DNA of 64,000 nt, taken from IMG/VR virus record IMGVR_UViG_3300029442_000002, positions 1 through 64,000 of that record; one strand, 5' to 3'. Numbering within the stretch: position 1 is the first letter of the stretch; each line of letters opens with the position of its first letter. The DNA is from a virus. Positions 40,840-47,943 of the stretch are shown piece by piece. Under the pieces are notes generated by a model, which made no database searches, had not been told where the DNA came from, and was given only the letters and a program-made list of their open reading frames with translations. Made by a program: the position numbers and the translations under genes.

Positions 40840-40989
40840 ATGAAACCAGTTATTACATTTACGATACCAGCAAGCGAATATCATCGTACTCGCAGCAAAG
40901 TTATTTATGAAAAAGTGATAACTGATAAGCGCACAAAAGAACGCCGTCGCCAACCCAAACATAGGAAGAAAATTAATGTTGACAATTAA
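40840..40989 (+). CDS. Very small basic protein
   Basis: The protein has 49 aa: VITFTIPASEYHRTRSK, then a strongly basic tail with KRTKERRRQPKHRKK. It follows the preceding stop by 1 nt and overlaps the next start. Its charge would suit binding of DNA or RNA. Confidence 0.55.
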   Translation: MKPVITFTIPASEYHRTRSKVIYEKVITDKRTKERRRQPKHRKKINVDN

Positions 40990-41224
40990 AGAAATTAACG
41001 AAATCGTCGAACAGACATCAAATGCCTACTCTGTAGATAGTTATACAAGTTGGCCAGAATGTGTTAGAATGCTTTCACGTAAGAATTTTAACAAATTTGA
41101 AATTTTATCTATTTTGAGATCCAAGTGGGCGCGGTGGGCTGCTGATTCGTCAGAAGGAAGTCACAGAGCTACTAGTGAGGATCTAGAAAAGTTTGTTAAT
41201 AAATTTTCAGCTAAAGATGTTTAA
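40976..41224 (+). CDS. Small hypothetical protein
   Basis: The protein has 82 aa: LTIKEINEIVEQTSN, WPECVRMLSRKNF, ILRSKWARWAADSS. Tryptophan-rich helices; no known motif. The start overlaps the preceding gene by 14 nt. Confidence 0.6.
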   Translation: MLTIKEINEIVEQTSNAYSVDSYTSWPECVRMLSRKNFNKFEILSILRSKWARWAADSSEGSHRATSEDLEKFVNKFSAKDV

Positions 41225-41302
41225 GATTTAACGAAAGAATCTTTCCCACAGTATAACCCAATTACCAAATGCATAGAAAAAGATGATGTTTTTGGAGATA
41301 CA

Positions 41303-41428
41303 ATGAAAGAGATTCGTGCAGAATATTTTCTTTTAAGTGATTCAGCCCTTAACAAGCTTAGTTTGCTGATTCAGCATGTTGCAAATGATGCATATGATCG
41401 CGGCAATATAGACGGACGAAGTAAGTAA
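41303..41428 (+). CDS. Very small hypothetical protein
   Basis: A 41-aa frame after GGAGATACA: KEIRAEYFLLSDSALNKLSL and a helical rest. Good ribosome site and tight spacing to the next gene support it; function unknown. Confidence 0.5.
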   Translation: MKEIRAEYFLLSDSALNKLSLLIQHVANDAYDRGNIDGRSK

Positions 41429-41434
41429 AATAAC

Positions 41435-41623
41435 ATGGAAGAAATTTCTGATTTAGAAGACAGAGCTAAAGCGGTATTATATGATATTAAAGAAACTGTT
41501 GAGCAATTAACTTGGAATTTAGATATTGATGGTGGTTCTTTGCTCAAAGCTCAAGCAGAAGATTTAATGTCAATACTACGTGATATTAGAAACTTACGAA
41601 AAAACAATAACAAAAAAGGATAA
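41435..41623 (+). CDS. Small helical protein
   Basis: The protein has 62 aa: ISDLEDRAKAVLYDIKETVE and MSILRDIRNLRKNN. Probably one long helix or coiled coil. It directly precedes pnk. Confidence 0.55.
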   Translation: MEEISDLEDRAKAVLYDIKETVEQLTWNLDIDGGSLLKAQAEDLMSILRDIRNLRKNNNKKG

Positions 41624-41627
41624 ATTA

Positions 41628-42524
41628 ATGATTGCATATATTCTAAAAGGTCTTCCAGCTTCTGGAAAATCAATGTGGGCAAAAGAACAGTCCAACAAAA
41701 CTGGTGCAGTTATTGTTAACAACGACACCATTCGCAAAGAGATTTATGAAGATCAAGGTAACGAAACTTGGTCAAGCAAAGTCGAAAAGCAAGTAAAGAT
41801 TTTGCGTGAAGATCAAATTGAAATGGCTGCTCGTGATGGCAAAGATGTAATTGTTGACAATACTCACTGCAACCCTAAGACTTATGATGCAATCAAGCAA
41901 TTCTGTTTTGATCTTGGTTATGATGTTGAAGTAATCGATTTCATGCATGTCTCATTAGCTGAATGTATACGTCGTGACTCACTTCGAACAGGATCGGCTC
42001 GCGTTGGTGAAGCTGTAATTCGACGCATGAATAAATTAGCGAATGTTGCAAAATTTTCTGATCCACTTCCTGGATGGATTCCAACTCTACAAAAGAATTT
42101 GATTATTGTAGACGTTGATGGTACATTGGCTGAAATTCAAAATCGTGGACCATACGATGAACACTTAGTTTATAATGATAAGCCACGAAATCACGTCGTG
42201 GTAGCTGTCAAAGCAATGTTGAGTTTTCCTCGAACCGAGTTGGTTGTAATGAGTGGACGAAGCGAAGCCTGCTATGATAAAACATATAGCTGGTTAATTG
42301 ATAAGTGTGGTTTCGCAGAAAATTCTTTTACTCTGCTTATGAGAGCGAAAGGTGATCGACGTCGCGATAGCGTTGTAAAACGCGAATTGTATGATGAATA
42401 CATTGCTGGAAAGTTTAATGTGATGGCAGTATTTGATGACCGCGCGAGCGTCATCAAAGAATGTTGGTCTGCGCTTAATCTTCCGGTTTTTCGTTGCGGT
42501 GTAATTGACAAGGACGATTTCTAA
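41628..42524 (+). CDS. pseT: Polynucleotide kinase/3'-phosphatase, T4 Pnk-like
   Basis: The protein has 298 aa, as T4 Pnk (301). Kinase Walker A GLPASGKS is at residues 8-15. Phosphatase motif VDVDGT has D162 and D164, and FDDR is near 278. The enzyme repairs RNA or DNA ends, in T4 to undo host tRNA cleavage; tRNA genes nearby fit such a defence role. No RNA ligase gene is visible in the window. Confidence 0.93.
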   Translation: MIAYILKGLPASGKSMWAKEQSNKTGAVIVNNDTIRKEIYEDQGNETWSSKVEKQVKILREDQIEMAARDGKDVIVDNTHCNPKTYDAIKQFCFDLGYDVEVIDFMHVSLAECIRRDSLRTGSARVGEAVIRRMNKLANVAKFSDPLPGWIPTLQKNLIIVDVDGTLAEIQNRGPYDEHLVYNDKPRNHVVVAVKAMLSFPRTELVVMSGRSEACYDKTYSWLIDKCGFAENSFTLLMRAKGDRRRDSVVKRELYDEYIAGKFNVMAVFDDRASVIKECWSALNLPVFRCGVIDKDDF

Positions 42525-42704
42525 ATGTTTGTAATTTTTCAAAATCAGACTGATGAATTTACTTTTTCATCTGACATATTGCTTGGTGCATTTGAGAAAT
42601 ATTCAGATGGCACTACAGCCTTATTAGATATTTCGACACAGTTTCCACAATGTGATTTTTGGATGACTGGAATGGAAATGGAGAAAATTTGTGCAAACAG
42701 TTAG
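42525..42704 (+). CDS. Small hypothetical protein
   Basis: A 59-aa frame directly after pnk (2-nt gap not needed: stop TAA then ATG): MFVIFQNQTDEFTF, GAFEKYSDGTTALL, CDFWMTGMEMEK. It overlaps the thyX start by 14 nt. Unknown family. Confidence 0.55.
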   Translation: MFVIFQNQTDEFTFSSDILLGAFEKYSDGTTALLDISTQFPQCDFWMTGMEMEKICANS

Positions 42705-43566
42705 TAGTTTACCAACAGCAAAAATTATTTGCGATTCAATTTCTCCATCTCCAGATCATATTCGTCTCACTACAATGGAGTTGAAGATTCATAGGTTTAT
42801 TTTAGCAGAATTGAATACGCACAGAGTTTTTTCTAGAAATTCAGCATCGTCTCGTGCAATTCCTATTTCTAAAATAATCGAAAAGATCCAGACTGATCCA
42901 GCTATGCCTGTATTCTGGGGAGCAAATCAGTCTGGGATGCAAGCTAAAGTTGAGTTAAGTGCAGATAAAAAAGAAGCTGCAATTTATGCTTGGTTGAAAC
43001 AAAGAGATGCTGCAATTAAAACTGCTAAAGAATTATCTGATATTGGTGTTCATAAGCAATTAGCAAATAGATTATTGGAACCCTGGTTATGGCATTACGT
43101 AATTGTGACATCTACAGAATGGACTAATTTCTTTTCACAACGATGCAATGCAGATTCTCAACCAGAAACGCAATCGGCGGCGATGGCAGCTCAGTTTGCA
43201 TATTACACTAGTAAACCTAAAGTGGTTAATTTTGAAGATTGGCATCTGCCATTTATTCAAGAAGATGAATTAACATTAGATATTGAAATGTTGAAAAAAG
43301 TATCTGCTGCTAGGTGTGCTAGGGTTTCATATTTGTCTCATGACGGTAAACGAGATATTGAAAAAGACTTGCAATTATATGAAAAATTGGCTTCTGCAAG
43401 TCCAATGCACGCAAGTCCATTTGAACATGTTGCTACACCACAAATATCATTTTTAGAAAATCCGAAGAATTTTAAAGGATGGATACAGATGAGGAATGAA
43501 TTCAAGAATGAGAATTCAACAAAGTTTATTCCAAATCATCCTAAATTGGTTAATAGAGAATGGTAG
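42691..43566 (+). CDS. thyX: FAD-dependent thymidylate synthase ThyX
   Basis: The protein has 291 aa from a GTG start. The ThyX motif RHRxxSxNxxSxR appears as THRVFSRNSASSR at residues 43-55. SMASPFEH-like SPMHASPFEH and QRCNADSQPETQ follow the family. It makes dTMP from dUMP with FAD and folate, working with the dCMP deaminase at 34322. The start lies inside the preceding small gene. Confidence 0.92.
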   Translation: MQTVSSLPTAKIICDSISPSPDHIRLTTMELKIHRFILAELNTHRVFSRNSASSRAIPISKIIEKIQTDPAMPVFWGANQSGMQAKVELSADKKEAAIYAWLKQRDAAIKTAKELSDIGVHKQLANRLLEPWLWHYVIVTSTEWTNFFSQRCNADSQPETQSAAMAAQFAYYTSKPKVVNFEDWHLPFIQEDELTLDIEMLKKVSAARCARVSYLSHDGKRDIEKDLQLYEKLASASPMHASPFEHVATPQISFLENPKNFKGWIQMRNEFKNENSTKFIPNHPKLVNREW

Positions 43567-43793
43567 TTTTTAAAATTAAGAATTTAGCAACAGGATTATT
43601 TTATAGACCATATCGAATAGTGAACACTAATCTTTCTACATACCAAACCAAAACAAATTTGAGCAAAAATGGAAAATTATATTCTAAACGTCCTTCACTC
43701 AAATTTATTGGAGAAGGATATTATTCACATTTTTTACCCCATACATTAATTCAATTTGTTGAATCTGAATGGGAAATACAAGAAATCAGTTGA
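43560..43793 (+). CDS. Small hypothetical protein
   Basis: The protein has 77 aa: FKIKNLATGLFYRPYR, TNLSKNGKLYSKRPSLKF. I recall similar small phage proteins with the KATGLFY/SKKGKVY pattern but no function. It overlaps the thyX stop. Confidence 0.6.
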   Translation: MVVFKIKNLATGLFYRPYRIVNTNLSTYQTKTNLSKNGKLYSKRPSLKFIGEGYYSHFLPHTLIQFVESEWEIQEIS

Positions 43794-43818
43794 CATGAGT
43801 TGGAAATTCTGTTATAAT
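43790..43818 (+). promoter_or_regulatory. Early promoter
   Basis: TTGACA and TATAAT with 17-nt spacing, 12 nt before the ATG at 43831 and upstream of the tRNA pair. Confidence 0.7.
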
Positions 43819-43830
43819 TAAATAGTAAAG

Positions 43831-44022
43831 ATGACAAAACAAAAATTGCAAGAACTAGCAACAGCATTAGATTATGCTGAATTTGTAAAAGATAAATTTG
43901 GTAAAGAGCAGGCTATCTTTCAAGATAAGATGCTTAGAGCAGGAATTGGATATCTTGATTTTGATCCAAAATATTTTTTAGCATCTGACATCACGTCGCT
44001 AGAAGGATGGGCGACTAAATAA
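43831..44022 (+). CDS. Small hypothetical protein
   Basis: The protein has 63 aa: KQKLQELATALDYAEFVKDK helix, then GIGYLDFDPKYFLASD and a short helix. It lies directly before tRNA-Ala under the same promoter. Confidence 0.6.
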   Translation: MTKQKLQELATALDYAEFVKDKFGKEQAIFQDKMLRAGIGYLDFDPKYFLASDITSLEGWATK

Positions 44023-44032
44023 GTAGTACAAT

Positions 44033-44105
44033 GGGGTTGTAGCTCAGTTGGGAGAGCGCCTGATTTGCACTCAGGAGGTCATCGGTTCGAACCCGTTCAG
44101 CTCCA
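44033..44105 (+). tRNA. tRNA-Ala (UGC)
   Basis: Acceptor GGGGTTG/CAGCTCC with two G-U pairs, D arm GCTC...GAGC, anticodon arm CCTGA-TTTGCAC-TCAGG with anticodon TGC, T loop TTCGAAC. One mismatch in the T stem. CCA not encoded. Confidence 0.9.
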
Positions 44106-44113
44106 CAAAATTT

Positions 44114-44185
44114 AGACCCGTAGCTTAATGGTGAAGCAAGAAGCTCATAATTTCTAGACTGAAAGTTCGATTCTTTCCGGGTCTA
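44114..44185 (+). tRNA. tRNA-Met or tRNA-Ile2 (CAU)
   Basis: Acceptor AGACCCG/CGGGTCT, D stem GCTT/AAGC, anticodon arm AGAAG-CTCATAA-TTTCT with anticodon CAT, T arm GAAAG-TTCGATT-CTTTC. No initiator features. An Ile2 tRNA modified with lysidine cannot be excluded. Confidence 0.88.
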
Positions 44186-44206
44186 CTAAATTTAGGCAAA
44201 AATATT

Positions 44207-44404
44207 ATGATTAAAGATTTATGTAATGTGTTTGGTCCAATATTTTTATTAGCATATAGTTATGCTTGGGAGCAAGCCAACAAAGAGTTGATGGTTTATT
44301 TAGCCAATCCATATACAGTAACTACATTGGCGGTAATTCAGACGATTGCAATTGTGTGGATTATATACGGAGTATATACATTTGGTACTAGATATTTTGA
44401 TTAA
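44207..44404 (+). CDS. Small membrane protein
   Basis: The protein has 65 aa with two hydrophobic stretches: near residues 8-20 (VFGPIFLLAYSYAW) and 38-58 (TTLAVIQTIAIVWIIYGVY). Inner-membrane location is likely. It is too short to assign; a lysis or superinfection role is only a guess. Confidence 0.6.
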   Translation: MIKDLCNVFGPIFLLAYSYAWEQANKELMVYLANPYTVTTLAVIQTIAIVWIIYGVYTFGTRYFD

Positions 44405-44585
44405 TAATATTATAACTAGAAATAATAAAGTGACACTTCGATATGAATATGAAGATAATATATTTACATATATTCCAGATTTTATAGATAATCAAGGAAA
44501 TTTTATGGAAGTTAAAGGTTATTTATTTTCAAAAAAAGATATAGCTAAATATAATCAGACTAAGAATCGGGTTAAGTATTTTTAA
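44397..44585 (+). pseudogene. Remnant of a PD-(D/E)xK-like endonuclease
   Basis: An open frame (TTG start possible) reads RYEYEDNIFTYIPDFIDNQG, then FMEVKGYLF, the D and E-x-K pattern of a nuclease core, and stops at 44585. A further in-family-looking piece (IKYCKEKYGIQFWKQLYEP) follows at 44602-44667 and runs into tRNA-Leu. It looks like a decayed homing endonuclease. Confidence 0.45.
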
Positions 44586-44657
44586 AAATGACATTAACAA
44601 AATGATAAAGTATTGTAAGGAAAAATATGGTATCCAATTTTGGAAACAATTATATGA

Positions 44658-44732
44658 GCCCCTGTAGCCCAATTGGCAGCAGGCAACAGACTCAAAATCT
44701 GTCAAGTGTTGGTTCGAATCCAATCAGGGGTA
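44658..44732 (+). tRNA. tRNA-Leu (CAA) with a short variable loop
   Basis: Acceptor GCCCCTG/CAGGGGT, D stem GCC/GGC, anticodon arm ACAGA-CTCAAAA-TCTGT with anticodon CAA, T arm GTTGG-TTCGAAT-CCAAT. The variable region is only CAAGT, whereas bacterial tRNA-Leu normally has a long arm. Confidence 0.82.
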
Positions 44733-44765
44733 CTAAATAAATGAAAATGTCTGGTACTAAATTTT

Positions 44766-45005
44766 ATGTCTAACGCAACATGTAATAACGGATGGGGTTT
44801 TGAGCAACCAAAGTGTTGGTGTGGTAATAATTTAAATGAACATTGGCGTGGTAAAGAATGTCTCAGAACAACTGAAAAAAATAAATATGGTATTCGAGTA
44901 GGGCAGGTGTGGAATCGTGCAGACGGTACTAACGATAGCGTTGTTATTGGTTTTTCTTATTTTGATAAAGATGATGTAATTATAAAACGTATATTATCTG
45001 ATTGA
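44766..45005 (+). CDS. Small Cys-containing protein
   Basis: The protein has 79 aa: TCNNGWGFEQPKCWCGNN, then a beta-rich part with GIRVGQVWNRADGTNDSVVI. The Cys group may bind zinc. Function unknown. Confidence 0.6.
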   Translation: MSNATCNNGWGFEQPKCWCGNNLNEHWRGKECLRTTEKNKYGIRVGQVWNRADGTNDSVVIGFSYFDKDDVIIKRILSD

Positions 45006-45044
45006 TATGTTCAAATTGACATATCGGTATTATCTTCAGACTGT

Positions 45045-45308
45045 ATGAAAAAATCAATTATTGAATTGACGGGAGGAGAAGCAACAGTCTTGTCATGTAT
45101 TGCAGCTTACGCCAATGAGAAAAACGCATCTAAAATTTTTGAAAAATTAATTAGTGAAACTACTCCGCGGGCTAGAAATATAGCTAAACAATTACTGACA
45201 GGAAAGTTTTCTGGAAAGTATTCTGAAGTAGCAAAAAGATTTTCAGATGCTGCAAAAAATAATTTAAAAAACGCATTGTTAATTGAAAAATTACGGAGAC
45301 TTAAATGA
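45045..45308 (+). CDS. Small helical protein
   Basis: The protein has 87 aa: IIELTGGEATVLSCIAAYAN, ARNIAKQLLTGKFSG, VAKRFSDAAKNNLKNA. Basic helices. A TTGACA at 45017 is present but no good -10 is placed, so its promoter is unclear. Confidence 0.6.
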   Translation: MKKSIIELTGGEATVLSCIAAYANEKNASKIFEKLISETTPRARNIAKQLLTGKFSGKYSEVAKRFSDAAKNNLKNALLIEKLRRLK

Positions 45309-45496
45309 AAGAAACGTGTGTCAGTAGAAAATTTCATCGGCTTATAGCTTTAACATGTAAAGATTGTGGTAAGAGTTTGACACCCGAGCAAGCAATACAC
45401 AATAATGTTGATGTTGATTTATTTGATCAGTATGGTGTATACCCAGATGAATGTTGGGAATGCGGAGGGAGACCTTGTAAGGGTTGTTGGGGTTAA
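45305..45496 (+). CDS. Small zinc-binding protein
   Basis: The protein has 63 aa with CKDCGKSLTPEQA, then CWECGGRPCKGCWG: two or three Cys pairs for zinc. ATGA overlap with the preceding gene. It stops 1-2 nt before tRNA-Ser. Confidence 0.6.
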   Translation: MKETCVSRKFHRLIALTCKDCGKSLTPEQAIHNNVDVDLFDQYGVYPDECWECGGRPCKGCWG

Positions 45497-45497
45497 T

Positions 45498-45589
45498 GGA
45501 AAGGTGGCTGAGCGGCTTAAAGCAGCAGGTTGCTAACCTGTCGTACTAAGTAATTGGTACCGGGAGTTCAAATCTCCCCCTTTCCGCCA
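45498..45589 (+). tRNA. tRNA-Ser (GCU), CCA encoded
   Basis: Acceptor GGAAAGG/CCTTTCC, anticodon arm GCAGG-TTGCTAA-CCTGT with anticodon GCT, a long variable arm (TACTAAGTAATTGGTA) and T arm GGGAG-TTCAAAT-CTCCC, ending in an encoded CCA. Confidence 0.93.
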
Positions 45590-45595
45590 AAGAAT

Positions 45596-45793
45596 ATGAC
45601 CGAGAAAGAGTTTCAAAAATTAACATGTGGTTGGGATCGATGCGAAGTGTGCAGTAAAACTAAACCATTGGTCTTAGCATACGATATGAATATTGGAAAA
45701 ACAATTGAGATTATGCCAGATGGTTGGCCAAAGTATGTTTGCATAGACTGTGTAAATGATCCAATAGCTGAATATAGATTTGAGGAAAAATGA
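45596..45793 (+). CDS. Small zinc-binding protein
   Basis: The protein has 65 aa: TCGWDRCEVCSKTKP and YVCIDCVND form two Cys pairs of a zinc ribbon; an acidic C terminus follows. ATG is 6 nt after the tRNA. Its stop overlaps the next start. Confidence 0.6.
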   Translation: MTEKEFQKLTCGWDRCEVCSKTKPLVLAYDMNIGKTIEIMPDGWPKYVCIDCVNDPIAEYRFEEK

Positions 45794-46356
45794 AAAATAA
45801 AAAAGTAATACTGTTTGCATTGATAATCACAGGAATTATTTCTGTATTATTTGTTGGATATAATATTTATGATAAGAATTATGTATCATCTGATTTTAAA
45901 CATACTCTTATTGCTGCGGTCACTCCAACTGCAACAGAGGACGAAGTTAAATTATATATTCGTGATGCAAGAGTACAAGTTCGAACAAAAAAAGATTCAG
46001 ATGTTTTAAACAAGTTAGAAACTAGTATAATTGATATCAAAGTAGCAAGAGATAAGAAAATGGAAATTATGAAAACAGCAGTTAAAGCTCTAGAGATAAG
46101 AAAGTTTTCATTAGATAGGTATTCCTCATTTCTTAATCTTTGTAATGAAAATAATTTATCATGTTCATTTGTTGAAGCTAAAAAAATGATAGCTGATAAT
46201 AAAAAACAATTTGATGAATTTAATCAGGCTGCTAATGAAGCTGATAAACATGCAGAAGAAAAGTTAGATATAGCAAAAAATTTGTATAATACAGTTCGAA
46301 TCGATCTTGGATTACCAATTATTGAAATTGTTCACGAATATAACTTTTATAAGTGA
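45790..46356 (+). CDS. Membrane-anchored coiled-coil protein
   Basis: The protein has 188 aa. Residues 5-27 form one membrane helix (VILFALIITGIISVLFVGYN); the rest is a long charged helical domain with KLETSIIDIKVARDKK and NQAANEADKHAEEKL. This is an N-in, C-out layout, so the helical part would face the periplasm. A spanin-like or envelope role is possible but nothing specific is seen. Confidence 0.6.
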   Translation: MKNKKVILFALIITGIISVLFVGYNIYDKNYVSSDFKHTLIAAVTPTATEDEVKLYIRDARVQVRTKKDSDVLNKLETSIIDIKVARDKKMEIMKTAVKALEIRKFSLDRYSSFLNLCNENNLSCSFVEAKKMIADNKKQFDEFNQAANEADKHAEEKLDIAKNLYNTVRIDLGLPIIEIVHEYNFYK

Positions 46357-46389
46357 AACTCAAAAATTTGATCTTGAACATTGAAATAC

Positions 46390-46479
46390 GGAAGCGCACA
46401 CCGATTGGCGACGGGGACTGCCTCGAAAGCAGTTGTACCTTAACCGGACTTGTGGGTTCAACTCCCTCCGCTTCCGCCA
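46390..46479 (+). tRNA. tRNA-Ser (CGA), CCA encoded
   Basis: Acceptor GGAAGCG/CGCTTCC, anticodon arm ACTGC-CTCGAAA-GCAGT with anticodon CGA, long variable arm, T loop TTCAACT with one stem mismatch, encoded CCA. Confidence 0.88.
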
Positions 46480-46515
46480 CGTAAAAGTCAAGATAAATAA
46501 AAATTTTATTTTGAG

Positions 46516-46545
46516 TTGACATTTCTTTAACCAAACTGCTATACT
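46516..46545 (+). promoter_or_regulatory. Early promoter, repeated type
   Basis: TTGACA, 18-nt spacer ending AACTGC, TATACT. The leader TTAAAGAGTAGCAAATAAAC plus AGGAG recurs at 48159. GATAAATA lies upstream at 46492. Confidence 0.8.
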
Positions 46546-46575
46546 TAAAGAGTAGCAAATAAACAGGAGATACAA

Positions 46576-46737
46576 ATGAAAAGTATTTACCACACTTGCA
46601 TTGTTAGATTCCACGGCGATTTTGTTGTTAGCGGTCCGCGGAAGAATTCAGAACGAAAAGCCGCCATCAAGCGGACTGCAAAACGGATTGCCCGTAAAAT
46701 GGACTGGAAAATCGCTTTAGAAGATGTTGACATTTAA
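46576..46737 (+). CDS. Very small basic protein
   Basis: The protein has 53 aa: MKSIYHTCIVRFHGDFVV strand pair, then a basic helix with ERKAAIKRTAKRIARK. The ACAGGAG site precedes it. Its last codons overlap the -35 box of the next promoter. Confidence 0.7.
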   Translation: MKSIYHTCIVRFHGDFVVSGPRKNSERKAAIKRTAKRIARKMDWKIALEDVDI

Positions 46738-46756
46738 TTGCTCAAACTGCTATACT
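46727..46756 (+). promoter_or_regulatory. Early promoter, leaderless
   Basis: TTGACA, 18-nt spacer ending AACTGC, TATACT; ATG at 46763 is 7 nt after the -10 box. Confidence 0.8.
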
Positions 46757-46762
46757 TATTAT

Positions 46763-46960
46763 ATGATAGAGATAGGCACGTACAAAACACGAAATGGTTT
46801 AACCGCAGTTGTTGAATCTGTTAGCTACGAAAGTTATGCAGATGGCTATATCATGTTGAAAACAAAGAACGTTTACCGGCATTGGAACATTGATACCGGT
46901 TTCAAAGTTTGTTTTTCAAAACACGGTAAAAATCCGCAAGATTTAGTTGAAAAAATATGA
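46763..46960 (+). CDS. Small beta-rich protein
   Basis: The protein has 65 aa: IEIGTYKTRNGLTAVVESVS, YADGYIMLKTKNVYRHW. A small beta barrel is likely. No ribosome site fits because the predicted transcript starts at the ATG. Its stop overlaps the next start. Confidence 0.65.
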   Translation: MIEIGTYKTRNGLTAVVESVSYESYADGYIMLKTKNVYRHWNIDTGFKVCFSKHGKNPQDLVEKI

Positions 46961-47187
46961 AAGATTTCTTAGGAATTGAGCTGCAAGTTGGTGATTATGT
47001 TGTGGTTATGCAGCAAGGGTACAGAGAATTTTCTGTATACAGAATCTTGCGATTTACTTCAAAATGTGTTCGTTTGAAAAGTTCCCATAGGGAACTATTG
47101 CAGTATTCTTCGCAAGTTATAAAAATTGACGAAATGCAAGCTGGCTACTTAATTTTAAGTGGTAAAATCAAGCCTATAACCATATGA
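46957..47187 (+). CDS. Small SH3-like protein
   Basis: The protein has 76 aa: KDFLGIELQVGDYVVVMQQG, YRILRFTSKCVRLKS and a final strand. The LQVGDYVVV start is typical of small beta-barrel phage proteins. Function unknown; coupled to the preceding gene. Confidence 0.65.
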   Translation: MKDFLGIELQVGDYVVVMQQGYREFSVYRILRFTSKCVRLKSSHRELLQYSSQVIKIDEMQAGYLILSGKIKPITI

Positions 47188-47209
47188 AAACAAAGGGATG
47201 AATTTTCGT

Positions 47210-47290
47210 AAAACGTCGTATAACGCATTATATGACTCAACCTGGGGTCACTATACAATACTTGTAACAAGACACCCTTAAACGGCGTTT
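47210..47290 (+). repeat. AAAACGTCG hairpin element B
   Basis: AAACGTCGT pairs with ACGGCGTTT (one G-U) around a 60-nt loop with ATAACGCATT and CCTGGGGTCACTATAC. It lies between the gene at 46957 and the promoter at 47299. Confidence 0.7.
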
Positions 47291-47298
47291 CATTTTGG

Positions 47299-47328
47299 TT
47301 GACATTTAATTGCTCAAACTGCTATACT
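47299..47328 (+). promoter_or_regulatory. Early promoter, repeated type
   Basis: TTGACA, 18-nt spacer ending AACTGC, TATACT, leader TTAAAGAGTAGCAGAAACAG with GGAG. Confidence 0.8.
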
Positions 47329-47359
47329 TAAAGAGTAGCAGAAACAGGAGATAACAAAA

Positions 47360-47626
47360 TTGGTAAAAACAAACGACTTTGAAACAGATGTACGCGCTGG
47401 ATATTACCGGAAAGAGCGGAACGAAGCTTATAATCCCAAGACTAATCGGTATGACAAGGGCGTAGGCTTGACATTTGATGCAGATTTTAAGGCTTTTTTA
47501 CTTGACAGCGGCGTTCCAGAGCAGTACGTTGTGAAGGTAGCTTCCTACGCATGGCAGCAAGGGCATGCCAGTGGCGAGGAAGAAGTACTAAATTCTGCCT
47601 ACGACTTGATTGAGATCTTCAACTAA
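47360..47626 (+). CDS. Small hypothetical protein, TTG start
   Basis: The protein has 88 aa from TTG, 9 nt after CAGGAG: VRAGYYRKERNEAYNPKTNR, FDADFKAFLLDSGVPEQYV, ASYAWQQGHASGEEEVL. Predicted alpha/beta; unknown. Codon use is richer in G+C than in the arrays. Confidence 0.65.
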   Translation: MVKTNDFETDVRAGYYRKERNEAYNPKTNRYDKGVGLTFDADFKAFLLDSGVPEQYVVKVASYAWQQGHASGEEEVLNSAYDLIEIFN

Positions 47627-47637
47627 ACAAAGGACTT

Positions 47638-47838
47638 ATGCCACGTATTATTACAGTTGATTTTTGTGTAAACTGCCCGTATTGCGAACCACAATGGGGA
47701 GGCAGTTTAGATATTGTAGACGAATATTGCACCAAGGAAAGGAGATATATCACACAAGCTGACAGATTTCTCCTCTTCCCACAGTGGTGCAAACTCGTTG
47801 AAAACAAAGAACCAAGCGTACCACAAAACGTCGCATAA
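47638..47838 (+). CDS. CTKERRYI zinc-binding small protein 1
   Basis: The protein has 66 aa: CVNCPYCEPQ, then CTKERRYITQ, FPQWCKL. It shares CxxCP, CTKERRYI and FPxWCxL with the gene at 47944. The conserved cysteines suggest zinc or disulfide. Confidence 0.65.
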   Translation: MPRIITVDFCVNCPYCEPQWGGSLDIVDEYCTKERRYITQADRFLLFPQWCKLVENKEPSVPQNVA

Positions 47839-47905
47839 CGTGTTCCTTGTCTTGAGTTGGGTCTAATGTACTCAACACACTCTTAAAATTGCTTAAACGA
47901 CGTTT
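47825..47905 (+). repeat. AAAACGTCG hairpin element C
   Basis: AAACGTCG pairs with CGACGTTT around TAACGTG, TTGGGTCTAATGTAC and GCTTAA. Its last bases overlap the -35 box at 47904. It starts inside the last codons of the preceding gene. Confidence 0.7.
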
Positions 47906-47933
47906 GACATTTAACCAATCAAACTGCTATACT
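47904..47933 (+). promoter_or_regulatory. Early promoter, repeated type
   Basis: TTGACA, 18-nt spacer ending AACTGC, TATACT; ATG at 47944 lies 11 nt after the -10 box. Confidence 0.8.
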
Positions 47934-47943
47934 TAAGGATAAA

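Noticed and set aside
45017-45044. Promoter for the gene at 45045
   Set aside because: TTGACA is present but no -10 box at 16-19 nt; not listed.
39519-47905. Integron attC sites
   Set aside because: The elements separate small genes but lack the RYYYAAC and GTTRRRY boxes at the right places, and no integrase is present.
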